A DNA stretch of 64,000 nt from Pullulanibacillus camelliae. Lineage in GTDB: Bacteria; Bacillota; Bacilli; Bacillales; Sporolactobacillaceae. Below are positions 8,540 through 15,625 of this stretch, in pieces. How positions within the stretch are numbered: position 1 is the stretch's first letter; every line of letters starts with the position of its first letter. The stretch is from positions 62,001-126,000 of the forward strand of contig NZ_BMIR01000006.1 of NCBI RefSeq assembly GCF_014642655.1, given 5' to 3'. Under the pieces are notes generated by a model that saw nothing but the letters and a program-made list of their open reading frames with translations, was not told the origin of the DNA and made no database searches. Position numbers and translations under genes: made by a program.

Positions 8540-9616
8540 ATGAGTAAAATTAGAGTGGGAGTAATTGGAGCAGGGTCTATTGCGGAGCTTGGTCATTTGC
8601 CCTACTATCACACACATGATGCAGTAGAACTGGTCGCTTTAGCAGATTTGGATCAAGAACGGGCAGAGGTCATGGCAAAAAAATTTGATGTCCCTCATGT
8701 ATACAGTGATTATGAAGACATGCTGACAAAAGAAGCATTGGATGCAGTAAGTGTCTGTACGCCAAATGGCGCTCATATTTTGCCGGCGTTGGCTGCGGTG
8801 AAGCATGGGGCGGATGTGCTCGTTGAAAAACCGCTCGGGATCTCATATGCAGAATGTCAAAAGCTGCTAGTTGCTGTTGAGCAACATGAAAAGATTGCCA
8901 TGGTGGGAATGACCCATCGATATCGCAATGAAGCAAAAGCGTTGAAGGCGATCATTGAAACAGGAGATCTTGGCGACATTTATTATGCGAAGGCTCAGAT
9001 TTTAAGACGCCGTGGCACGCCAACAGGCTGGTTTACGGATTTTGCAAAATCAGGCGGAGGCCCTTTAATGGATATCGGTGTCCATGCATTAGATTTGGCT
9101 TGGTGGCTGCTTGGCAAACCTGTGGCAGAGACTGTTTCTGGGCATATGGTAACCGGTATCGGCCGTTATGACACGGCTATGCAATCGCGCTGGAAATCAG
9201 CTGTACCTTACAATCAGGATAATCGGGTTTTTGATGTAGAGGATTTCGCCAGTGCTTTTATTCGCTTTCAAAATCATTTAGTGGTGAGCCTTGAAGCAAG
9301 CTGGGCAACCAACGGTGCTCAAGACGATGCGATCAAGATTGATATTTTTGGTTCAAAAGGGGGCGTCTCTTTAGAACCACTGACATTCTATTCGGAAAAA
9401 GCAAACCTCTTTACGGAGGCTAACATCGCAGTTGACCGCAATGATCCTTATGAAACTGAAATTGCTCATTTCGTTTCATCAGTCAGGCAACATAAGCAGC
9501 CGATAAGTCCTGTTACAGATGGTGCCTACGTTGTCCGCATGTTGGAGGGCATCAAACAATCTGCAGAACAGAAAAAGGAAGTAAGCCTGACCACATCAAA
9601 TTCTACAGTAGGATAA
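8540..9616 (+). CDS. Gfo/Idh/MocA-family oxidoreductase (second paralogue)
   Basis: A 358-aa dehydrogenase with Rossmann motif VGVIGAGSIAELGHL, the EKPLG motif near residue 95, and a substrate domain with the GGPLMDIGVHALDLAWW segment whose Asp/His are typical catalytic residues of the family. ATG 8540 is preferred to GTG 8537 because AGGGGAGG ends seven bases before it. It closes the sugar cluster: a strong hairpin with a T7 tract follows within 70 bp. Confidence 0.85.
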   Translation: MSKIRVGVIGAGSIAELGHLPYYHTHDAVELVALADLDQERAEVMAKKFDVPHVYSDYEDMLTKEALDAVSVCTPNGAHILPALAAVKHGADVLVEKPLGISYAECQKLLVAVEQHEKIAMVGMTHRYRNEAKALKAIIETGDLGDIYYAKAQILRRRGTPTGWFTDFAKSGGGPLMDIGVHALDLAWWLLGKPVAETVSGHMVTGIGRYDTAMQSRWKSAVPYNQDNRVFDVEDFASAFIRFQNHLVVSLEASWATNGAQDDAIKIDIFGSKGGVSLEPLTFYSEKANLFTEANIAVDRNDPYETEIAHFVSSVRQHKQPISPVTDGAYVVRMLEGIKQSAEQKKEVSLTTSNSTVG

Positions 9617-9634
9617 ACGAAGAGGGAAAGCAAG

Positions 9635-9684
9635 GGGTGATCCGAAATGTCACAGCACATGACGATTTGGATCAGCTCTTTTTT
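9635..9684 (+). terminator. Rho-independent terminator of the sugar cluster
   Basis: GGGGTGATCC pairs imperfectly with GGATCAGCTC, followed by seven T residues. It follows the last dehydrogenase stop and marks the cluster end. A degenerate family-A repeat begins right after the T-tract. Confidence 0.65.
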
Positions 9685-9775
9685 TAGGATAAGAGAATAT
9701 AAAATTTTGAACATCAGGACAGTGTGGATTCCCATTCTCCTCTGCTTGCTTGCCGGCTGCTCGCTTCCTTCTATT
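9685..9775 (+). repeat. Family A intergenic repeat, degenerate copy
   Basis: The string AGAATATAAAATTTTGAAC followed by CAGGACAGTGTGGATTCCCA and GGCTGCTCGCTTCC is a decayed version of the repeat seen intact at 11378, 28313, 46873 and 53078. It starts directly after the terminator T-tract. Confidence 0.55.
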
Positions 9776-9822
9776 TATTGTATTTAATGGTACTTTATAG
9801 GTTGTGATTTGCAGGATTTCGC

Positions 9823-9854
9823 GTCGCACTCTTCATGAGTGCGTGGATTGAAAT
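9823..9854 (+). CRISPR. Solitary type I-C-like CRISPR repeat with leader-like sequence
   Basis: The 32-nt unit begins GTCGCACTCTTCATGAGTGC and ends GTGGATTGAAAT, with the internal palindrome GCACTCTTCATGAGTGC. This is the form of Bacillales type I-C repeats. No second repeat or cas gene is visible. About 55 bp upstream (from about 9769, ending TTTGCAGGATTTCGC) resembles the sequence before the degenerate copy at 62387, suggesting both retain the leader end. It is an orphan leader-repeat remnant, not an array. Confidence 0.6.
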
Positions 9855-9962
9855 TATTAATACTACGCCATTGGGAACCTGTTTGGGGAATTCAAATTAA
9901 AAAATGAAACCTTTTATTCATTTTGTTCGTAAATAAAGTATTACGATTTAAGGAGTCGCAAC

Positions 9963-10247
9963 ATGGAGACGTTATTTTTATTTACGAATGACCATGAACT
10001 TTATTTTATGACCTTGATTGTGCTATTAGGGTTATCCTATGGTTCGGTTATTCTGTATCTTTTACATAAAAATGAACGCTATGTCTCTTGTCACAGTCAA
10101 ACGGTGGCGGTGCAGGCATTAAATGATGAATCGTCCTTTCGCTTAAGGCAAACCGTTTGCGAAAGGGTACATTGGCTGACGGTGTTCATCAAGCGCAAAG
10201 ACAGTCCGCCAGATGATAATGAGGCACATTGCCTTTCTATTTGTTAA
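9963..10247 (+). CDS. mifM: Probable MifM-like translation-arrest leader peptide upstream of yidC2
   Basis: A 94-aa ORF with SD AAGGAG nine bases before the ATG. One N-terminal membrane segment lies at about residues 14-34, followed by a polar tail that ends with an acidic stretch. From memory of B. subtilis MifM (95 aa, one TM, arrest in an acidic DEED stretch after NSP), this tail fits in register: Arg68, Arg78, Asp80-Ser81-Pro82, Asp84-Asp85 and Glu87 align with R69, R79, N81-S82-P83, N85-D86 and E88. Overall identity is low. It lies 30 bp upstream of a YidC2-type insertase whose SD is buried in a stem-loop that includes this ORF's stop codon. Function as a ribosome-stalling sensor of membrane insertion is inferred from architecture, location and tail similarity. 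Confidence 0.68.
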   Translation: METLFLFTNDHELYFMTLIVLLGLSYGSVILYLLHKNERYVSCHSQTVAVQALNDESSFRLRQTVCERVHWLTVFIKRKDSPPDDNEAHCLSIC

Positions 10248-10274
10248 AGCATACTTTTAACATTTAGGAGGCAA
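10229..10274 (+). promoter_or_regulatory. Stem-loop sequestering the yidC2 Shine-Dalgarno
   Basis: Left arm segments TTGCCT (10229), CTA (10237) and TGTTAAAG (10242) pair with CTTTTAACA (10254-10262), TAG (10265) and AGGCAA (10269-10274). The right arm contains the SD TAGGAGGC of the insertase gene, and the left arm contains the last codons and stop of the upstream ORF. A ribosome stalled near the SPPDDNE codons (nt 10203-10223) would cover and open the left arm, freeing the SD, which is the mifM-yidC2 logic. Confidence 0.7.
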
Positions 10275-10277
10275 ATA

Positions 10278-11045
10278 ATGAAAAAATATGTTTGGATTTT
10301 AAGTGCTTTAGGCTTATTGATGTTAAGTGGGTGTCAGCAGCAGCAAGGATCGACAGGGTTTTTCCATCACACCTTTGTTGAGCCGTTTGCAGCACTCATT
10401 CAGTGGACGGCTTCTCTTTTTGCTGGCGATTATGGACTGGCTATCATTGTGATCACACTCGTTATCCGCTTGGCCTTATCACCATTAATGATCAGACAAT
10501 ATGTTAACCAGAATAAAATGAAGGAAAAAATGGCTGCCCTGAAGCCGGAGCTTGATGCGATCCAAAAACAGATTAAAGAGACAAAAGATCAGCAAAAACA
10601 AAGAGAATTACAACAGGAAATGATGGGGCTCTATAGCAAGCATGGTGTGAATCCATTATCGATGGGCTGTTTGCCTTTAGTGATTCAAATGCCGATCTTA
10701 ATGGCTTTTTATTATGCGATTCGCAGTTCAAGCGAAATCGCCAGCCATCATTTTTTGTGGTTTAGCTTAGGTAGTCCTGACGTTTTTTTGACGTTAATCG
10801 CGGGTGCTGTCTATTTTCTGCAATTTAAGGTGTCGCAATCCTTTATGCCAAATCCCCAACAGGGCTCAATGAAGTGGGTTGGTTTGATTTCGCCGATCAT
10901 GATCATGGTCTTTTCATTTCAAACACCAGCCGTTTTCCCTTTGTATTGGACTGTTGGAGGAAGCTTTCTCATTATACAATCCTGGGTGGCTAATCGTTTG
11001 ATGCAGCGAAAACAGGCGGAATCAGAAGCTTTGCCTCGCTCCTAA
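10278..11045 (+). CDS. yidC2: YidC/Oxa1-family membrane protein insertase, YidC2 (YqjG) type
   Basis: A 255-aa lipoprotein-form insertase that places membrane proteins, alone or with SecYEG. A signal peptide ends in the lipobox MLSGC (Cys19). The 60TKM core follows: the first core TM carries the conserved positively charged groove residue in VIRLALSPL (Arg near residue 63), then a coiled-coil cytoplasmic loop rich in Lys/Gln (residues 78-115) and four more helices. It starts with ATG behind TAGGAGGC, which is held in a stem-loop. The arrangement after a 94-aa leader ORF suggests inducible expression when the main SpoIIIJ/YidC1 is insufficient. Confidence 0.88.
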   Translation: MKKYVWILSALGLLMLSGCQQQQGSTGFFHHTFVEPFAALIQWTASLFAGDYGLAIIVITLVIRLALSPLMIRQYVNQNKMKEKMAALKPELDAIQKQIKETKDQQKQRELQQEMMGLYSKHGVNPLSMGCLPLVIQMPILMAFYYAIRSSSEIASHHFLWFSLGSPDVFLTLIAGAVYFLQFKVSQSFMPNPQQGSMKWVGLISPIMIMVFSFQTPAVFPLYWTVGGSFLIIQSWVANRLMQRKQAESEALPRS

Positions 11046-11046
11046 T

Positions 11047-11099
11047 GGTTGAAGAAATCCCGGCAATTCCCAGTTTAAAAACGCTGGTTTCTTCAAACC
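11047..11099 (+). other. Large inverted repeat between yidC2 and sasp
   Basis: GGTTGAAGAAA (11047) pairs with TTTCTTCAAACC (11088), and inner CCAG (11070) with CTGG (11084). There is no T-tract, so it is a weak terminator or an RNA-stability structure at the 3' end of yidC2. Confidence 0.5.
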
Positions 11100-11148
11100 T
11101 TACTAATGAACGGGTACCTGTTCAAAACCCACAGGGAGTGATTCTGTT

Positions 11149-11337
11149 ATGGCAAATAACAATAAGTTGTTAGTGCCAGGTGCAGATCGAGCATTGGATC
11201 AGATGAAGGAAGAAATCGCTAGTGAGTTTGGCGTAGAACTGGGCGCAGACACCACTGCACGTGCCAATGGATCTGTGGGCGGCGAAATGGTCAAACGTAT
11301 GATCAAAATCGCCGAACAAAGTCTCCAAAATAAATAG
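11149..11337 (+). CDS. Alpha/beta-type small acid-soluble spore protein (SASP)
   Basis: A 62-aa DNA-binding protein that coats and protects the chromosome in the dormant forespore. The two SASP signatures are present: around residues 19-30 the germination-protease cleavage segment [12 protein letters not shown], and the C-terminal helix beginning [11 protein letters not shown]. Length is normal for the alpha/beta class. It starts with ATG after GGGAGTGATT and has its own terminator. Expression by sigma-G would be expected; I could not identify a convincing sigma-G box just upstream. Confidence 0.93.
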   Translation: MANNNKLLVPGADRALDQMKEEIASEFGVELGADTTARANGSVGGEMVKRMIKIAEQSLQNK

Positions 11338-11343
11338 GAGAGA

Positions 11344-11377
11344 AAAGGAGTTCAGTTTTAGCTGAGCTCCTTTTTTT
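11344..11377 (+). terminator. Terminator of the SASP gene
   Basis: AAAGGAGTTCAG and CTGAGCTCCTTT form a 12-bp stem with one wobble, followed by a T7 run. A family A repeat begins immediately after it. Confidence 0.85.
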
Positions 11378-11580
11378 AAAAGATCAGAAAGTATAAAATT
11401 TCTGGTCATGAGGGCGATGGGGATTTCCACTCCAGGCCGCTCGCTTTCTGCGGGGGGAGTGGTAAGCCTCCCCGCGCCTTGTGCTCCACTCCACTTGACC
11501 ATAAAGCCTCTACCATATCTGATGATGCTCTTATAGCTAGACAAGGACCGGGTATGCTTTTCGCCCGGTTTTACTAAATC
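11378..11580 (+). repeat. Family A intergenic repeat, short form
   Basis: It opens with AGATCAGAAAGTATAAAATT, then CTGGTCATGAGG, CCGCTCGCTTTC and GGGGAGTGGTAAGCCTCC, and ends with the terminator-like hairpin ACCGGG...CCCGGTTTT at about 11549-11573. Compared with the copies at 28313 and 53078 it lacks the middle approximately 100 bp. The 11.38-11.75 kb gap has no other visible content. Confidence 0.8.
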
Positions 11581-11750
11581 TAGGGAAAGAGTTCGCTTGC
11601 TTAAACAAAATAATTCCTCACACTCCGGCATGTTTTTTTGTCTTCTTTACATAATAAATAATTATTAATATTGATAAAAATAATTAAATATTCTTATCAT
11701 ATGAGTGTCTTATACTAAAGGTACTATTAATAAAGGAAGGGTTGTGGCTA

Positions 11751-12121
11751 ATGAGAGTGAGTTATGAAGGCATAGACCATGTTCAGCTTACTGCGCCAAA
11801 GGCAGTGAAGAGCAGGTGAGACACTTTTTTTCTGAAATGCTAGGAATGACTGAGATTGCCAAGCCAGAAACATTGGCTAAAAATGGAGGTGTCTGGTTTC
11901 AGTGTGGCGAGCAGCAGTTACATGTGGGGATTCAAGAGCCGTTTAAACCTGCAACAAAAGCCCATCCCGCCTTTTACATCAAAAATTTAGATGAGCTGCG
12001 AGCGCATTTAATTCAAAATGGGATAGCCATCACTGAGGATGATCGCTTGCCTGGTGCAACGCGCTTTTACGTTAATGATCCGTTTGGGAATCGAATCGAA
12101 TGTTTAAATTGGAAGTCTTAA
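11751..12121 (+). pseudogene. VOC-family (glyoxalase/bleomycin-resistance-like) gene with a frameshift
   Basis: The ATG at 11751 opens a frame reading MRVSYEGIDHVQLTAPK, which contains the first VOC metal ligand (His in IDHVQL). It then hits a stop at 11817. The rest of a normal VOC protein continues in another frame from about 11802, ending FGNRIECLNWKS with the expected Glu ligand. A single missing base in the GG run at 11801-11802 (AAG-GGC-AGT expected) restores one 123-aa ORF. Either this gene is broken or the assembly has an indel. SD AAGGAAGGG precedes the 11751 ATG. Biochemical role unknown. Confidence 0.8.
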
Positions 12122-12165
12122 AGGGAGAACATGTAGAGCTGATAGGAGAAAGACATTTTTACTCA

Positions 12166-12218
12166 TAGAAAAACTGGCTCCCCATTGTTAAAGCCCATAA
12201 CAATGAGGGGCCAGTTTG
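12166..12218 (-). terminator. Terminator of the intracellular protease gene
   Basis: A 19-bp near-perfect inverted repeat (AACTGGC at 12172 to CAGTT at 12216) is followed on the minus strand by a T-rich tract. It ends just past the protease stop codon and probably also stops + strand readthrough from the VOC locus. Confidence 0.75.
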
Positions 12219-12228
12219 ACTTATAGGG

Positions 12229-13206
12229 TTAGCTTTTTTGTTCTGTTGCAGGCTTGATCACTTTTTGAATTTGACTGAGAAGGTCTAATGAGACGATGCC
12301 ATTCCCTTCTGAGCTGCCACGATAGCCGAGTGGTAAAGTGCGCCTGATCAATTGCGCATAAAGCTCTGCTTCGGTAAGCTCTCGATCAAAATAGGTACTG
12401 GTCAGATTTTTTAATAAAGCGATCGCACCTGAAACATGTGGTGTAGCCATCGACGTCCCTGATAATACCGCGTATTTATTTTGCGGATAAGTGGATAAAA
12501 TTTGCACCCCAGGGGCAACGACATCAACTTCTGTATTGGTATCGGAGAAAGAGGCAAGCTTCAAATCTAGATCAACTGCTCCGACCTCAATGACTTCGTT
12601 ATAGCTTCCTGGATAAGAATATTCGAAGGTATCTTCACGATTATCCCCTTCATTACCAGCAGCAACGACAACCGGAATGCCGCTGTTGACGGCTTCGATA
12701 ATTGCCTGATGCATTTCTGGAACATCCTCAGGGCCTCCGAGGGACATAGAGATGACGCCAACGCGTTCGCCACCTGCCCCTTTCCAATTGGTAGCATATT
12801 GTATGCCTTTAATGATCCAATCATATTGGCCACTGCCTTCACTTGTTAAGACTTTTAAAGCTAAAATGCTGGCTTCAGGTGCTACACCAACAACCCCTTG
12901 ATCATTTTCCGAGGCTGCAATGGTGCCAGACACATGCGTGCCATGCCCATTATTATCATAAAAATTATTTGGATCATTATCGTAATCCGACGTAAAGTTA
13001 TATCCACCAATAATTCTGTCTGCAAGATCAGGGTGATCAGTCTGGACGCCTGTGTCAATAACTGCAACAACGACACCTTTGCCTTTCTTACTTTCATCCC
13101 AAATTTCTGGAGCTTGAATCAGTTCAATGCCTTTAGGCACCTCTGAAGTTTGCTCGACGGTGCTTTCAACGTGATAAGGAATAAGTCTCATTTCTTCCAT
13201 CTTCAT
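12229..13206 (-). CDS. isp: Intracellular serine protease, subtilisin family S8 (IspA-like)
   Basis: A 325-aa subtilase with no signal peptide. It begins with the short N-terminal extension containing LIPY (residues 8-11), which in Bacillus intracellular proteases blocks the active site until removed. Catalytic Asp51 (VIDTG), His88 (NGHGTHVSG) and Ser252 (GTSMATPHV) are present, with oxyanion Asn185. It is expected to degrade cytoplasmic proteins in stationary phase or sporulation. It is one of the few minus-strand genes, convergent with the VOC remnant and divergent from dacF. The start is ATG 13206 behind AAAAGGGTG. The protein looks complete. Confidence 0.92.
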   Translation of the reverse strand: MKMEEMRLIPYHVESTVEQTSEVPKGIELIQAPEIWDESKKGKGVVVAVIDTGVQTDHPDLADRIIGGYNFTSDYDNDPNNFYDNNGHGTHVSGTIAASENDQGVVGVAPEASILALKVLTSEGSGQYDWIIKGIQYATNWKGAGGERVGVISMSLGGPEDVPEMHQAIIEAVNSGIPVVVAAGNEGDNREDTFEYSYPGSYNEVIEVGAVDLDLKLASFSDTNTEVDVVAPGVQILSTYPQNKYAVLSGTSMATPHVSGAIALLKNLTSTYFDRELTEAELYAQLIRRTLPLGYRGSSEGNGIVSLDLLSQIQKVIKPATEQKS

Positions 13207-13400
13207 TCACACCCTTTTCAGAAATATTTGTCTATTTGGTTATACCAACAAAACTAGGCACTGTAAACTGTTTTAAAGGAAAATGAAGCTTATGACCTAG
13301 CAAAAAAAGGCACTACTAGTAAAAAAGTTTGGACAAGGTAGGTAAAGGTTTATCTACTAAAATGACTAGTTGATCTGGGGAAAAATTCTCTGAAAAAGGC

Positions 13401-13429
13401 GTATAAAGAAAGAATGTCTAGGTATACTA
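13401..13429 (+). promoter_or_regulatory. Possible sigma-F/sigma-G promoter of dacF
   Basis: GTATA at 13401 followed after 17 nt by TATACTA at 13423 is one mismatch from the sigma-G form GHATR-N18-CATNHTA. GTATA-N15-GGTATACTAA also resembles the sigma-F form. It lies 51 bp before the dacF start. B. subtilis dacF is forespore-expressed, which supports the call. Confidence 0.42.
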
Positions 13430-13479
13430 ATGGAGATTATTGCGAAAACTAGTAAAGACCATGGATAGGAGTGATCAAT

Positions 13480-14658
13480 TTGAAGACATTCGTCGCATTC
13501 ATATTGAGCGCGATGGTCGCTTTTACCGGGCTACCCCAGGCTTCGGTATTTGCAAAAGAACAATCTCAAGATAAGACGTCGCTTGTACAAAATGTAAAGT
13601 CGGCTATTTTAATGGAACAAGGAACGGGAAAGATTCTCTATTCCAAAAATGGCGATAAAGAATTACCACCAGCAAGCATGACAAAGATCATGACTTTGCT
13701 TTTAATTTTTAAAGCGATTGATAACCATAATCTGGCTTTAGACGAAAAAGTCAAAGTGAGTGAGCATGCGGCATCCATGGGAGGTTCACAGATCTTTTTA
13801 GAACCAGGAGAAGAAATGACGGTTAATGACTTGTTGAAAGCCATTGCAATCGGGTCAGCAAATGATGCTTCTATGGCCTTAGCGGAGCACATTGCGGGAT
13901 CTGAAGGGGCCTTTGTCAAAAAAATGAATACGGAAGCAAAGGCATTAGGCCTAAAGCATACTCATTTTAAAAATCCAACGGGATTGCCGGCAGATAATCA
14001 TTATTCTACATCGCATGATATGGCTGTGATGGCTAGGGCATTACTCCATTATCAAGAGGTTCTTAAATACACATCTACATATGAAGATTATTTGAGGGAA
14101 AATTCCGATAAAAAATTTTGGCTTGTCAATACAAATAAGATGTTGAAATCATATCAAGGCGTTGACGGTCTGAAAACAGGCTTTACCCAAAAAGCAAAAT
14201 ATTGTTTAACAGCGACAGCTAAGCGCAATGGTATGCGTGTTATTGCTGTTGTCATGGGAGCACCTACGCCGAAGGAACGCAATAAGCAAATTGCACAAAT
14301 GTTAAATTATGCGTTTGCCAACTTTGAAACGGAGCAGTTAGAAAAAGCAGGGAAAGTCATTGAACAGGTGCAAATTAATAAAAGTAAAGAAGGAACTGTG
14401 CCGATCATGACAAAAGAACCTGTCGTGCTATTAAAGCAGAAAGGCAAGGGTAAAAACAATTATCATAAAGAAATCATTGTCCATGGCCATTTAAAGGCAC
14501 CAATGAAGGCGGGAACGATTGTCGGCTATTATGTTGTTACTTCCGATCGACAAATTTTGAGTAAGACGCCTCTTGTGTTAAAAGAAGATGTGCACAAAGC
14601 GGGATGGTGGCATCTCTTTAAAAGAAGTATCGGAAAAATGACAAATGGATCGTGGTAA
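13480..14658 (+). CDS. dacF: D-alanyl-D-alanine carboxypeptidase DacF (penicillin-binding protein)
   Basis: A 392-aa exported serine DD-carboxypeptidase of family S11, acting on the spore cortex/germ-cell-wall peptidoglycan. Signal peptide at residues 1-25; active-site SxxK at Ser66-Lys69 (SMTK), SAN at 126-128 and KTG at 232-234, then a beta-rich C-terminal domain. The frame opens at GTG 13471, but AGGAGTGATC, an excellent anti-16S match, precedes the TTG at 13480, so I chose that start. It heads the dacF-spoIIAA-spoIIAB-sigF block as in B. subtilis. Confidence 0.92.
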   Translation: MKTFVAFILSAMVAFTGLPQASVFAKEQSQDKTSLVQNVKSAILMEQGTGKILYSKNGDKELPPASMTKIMTLLLIFKAIDNHNLALDEKVKVSEHAASMGGSQIFLEPGEEMTVNDLLKAIAIGSANDASMALAEHIAGSEGAFVKKMNTEAKALGLKHTHFKNPTGLPADNHYSTSHDMAVMARALLHYQEVLKYTSTYEDYLRENSDKKFWLVNTNKMLKSYQGVDGLKTGFTQKAKYCLTATAKRNGMRVIAVVMGAPTPKERNKQIAQMLNYAFANFETEQLEKAGKVIEQVQINKSKEGTVPIMTKEPVVLLKQKGKGKNNYHKEIIVHGHLKAPMKAGTIVGYYVVTSDRQILSKTPLVLKEDVHKAGWWHLFKRSIGKMTNGSW

Positions 14659-14686
14659 GTCGAAGAACCACTAGTTTTGTCAGGTA

Positions 14687-14715
14687 GAAGGAATTATCGA
14701 TAGCGATAACGAAAT
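14687..14715 (+). promoter_or_regulatory. Sigma-H promoter of the spoIIA operon
   Basis: GAAGGAATT at 14687-14695 matches the sigma-H -35 (RnAGGAWWW) exactly. After 12 nt, AACGAAAT at 14708-14715 matches the -10 (RnnGAATWW) with one mismatch. Upstream AAGTCGAA (14658) and TTTGTCAGG (14676) weakly resemble Spo0A boxes. Sigma-H/Spo0A control of spoIIA is established in B. subtilis. Confidence 0.62.
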
Positions 14716-14816
14716 CAGGAATAAAGGCAGGTGAAGCGTCTGGTTAAGATGAATGAGTGATGAATTTTTCCTACTGACGCTTGGATCATCAGCTTTAAAA
14801 AAGGAGGAGAAACCTG

Positions 14817-15167
14817 GTGGGACTGCATATTGATTTGGAAGTGAAGGATCAAGTCCTTTGTATTCGACTTGTTGGAGAATTGGACCATCATTCTGCTGAT
14901 AAACTACGTTCTCAAGTCACTGACATCTTGGACAAGCATCTAATCAAGCATATTTTGCTAAATTTAGGTGAGCTAGAATTTATGGATAGTTCAGGACTAG
15001 GTGTTATTTTAGGGCGTTATAAGGAGATCACAAGTATCGGCGGCCAAATGGTTGTCTGTTCCATTTCCGCCCCTGTTAAACGACTCTTTGAAATGTCTGG
15101 TATGTTTAAAATCATTCGATTTGAAGATAATGAAGCCACAGCGCTTCACACATTGGGGGTGGCCTAG
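14817..15167 (+). CDS. spoIIAA: Anti-sigma-F factor antagonist SpoIIAA
   Basis: A 116-aa STAS-domain protein that binds SpoIIAB and so releases sigma-F in the forespore. The phosphorylatable serine is Ser58 in the motif FMDSSGLG, at the same residue number as in B. subtilis. It starts with GTG at 14817, eight bases after AAGGAGGAG. It is followed with only one base between stop and next start by spoIIAB, indicating translational coupling. Confidence 0.96.
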   Translation: MGLHIDLEVKDQVLCIRLVGELDHHSADKLRSQVTDILDKHLIKHILLNLGELEFMDSSGLGVILGRYKEITSIGGQMVVCSISAPVKRLFEMSGMFKIIRFEDNEATALHTLGVA

Positions 15168-15168
15168 G

Positions 15169-15609
15169 GTGAGAAATGAAATGGCACTTGAATTCACAGC
15201 GATCAGTGAAAATGAATCGTTTGCTCGTGTTACAGTTGCGGCATTTGTCGCACAGCTCGATCCAACAATGGATGAATTAACTGAAATCAAAACGGTTGTG
15301 TCTGAAGCAGTGACGAATGCAATTATTCATGGTTATGAAAACAAAGGGGTAGGTACTGTCTATATTAAAGCTTGGATTGAGGATGATGTCATCAGCTTAA
15401 CCATTAAGGATGAAGGTGTAGGCATTATGAATCTTGAGGAAGCAAGACAGCCTTTATTTACAACAAAACCAGAATTAGAACGATCAGGTATGGGCTTTAC
15501 GATTATGGAAAATTTTATGGATCATATTGAGATTACATCAGTTCCTAATCAAGGGACGACAATCTATTTATCTAAACAGCTATCTAAAAACAAGGCCTTG
15601 TGCAATTAA
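15169..15609 (+). CDS. spoIIAB: Anti-sigma-F factor / serine kinase SpoIIAB
   Basis: A 146-aa GHKL-ATPase-fold protein that holds sigma-F inactive and phosphorylates SpoIIAA. The N-box ([14 protein letters not shown]) and the G1 box (DEGVGI) are visible, with the GMGFTIM lid region. A longer in-frame reading from 15052 overlaps spoIIAA and is not supported. GTG 15169, after GGGGGTGG, gives the canonical VRNEMALEF start and the standard length. Confidence 0.96.
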   Translation: MRNEMALEFTAISENESFARVTVAAFVAQLDPTMDELTEIKTVVSEAVTNAIIHGYENKGVGTVYIKAWIEDDVISLTIKDEGVGIMNLEEARQPLFTTKPELERSGMGFTIMENFMDHIEITSVPNQGTTIYLSKQLSKNKALCN

Positions 15610-15625
15610 CTAGGGAGACATGCCC

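Noticed and set aside
9823-9900. A CRISPR array downstream of the intact repeat
   Set aside because: No second repeat occurs at spacer distance; only a single unit is present.
11170-11631. Minus-strand ORF of 153 aa across the SASP gene and repeat A
   Set aside because: It runs antisense through a certain SASP gene, its terminator and a dispersed repeat.
12898-13146. + strand ORF opposite the intracellular protease
   Set aside because: Antisense shadow of the catalytic domain of isp.
15052-15168. N-terminal extension of spoIIAB
   Set aside because: It overlaps spoIIAA out of frame; the GTG at 15169 gives the canonical protein with an SD.
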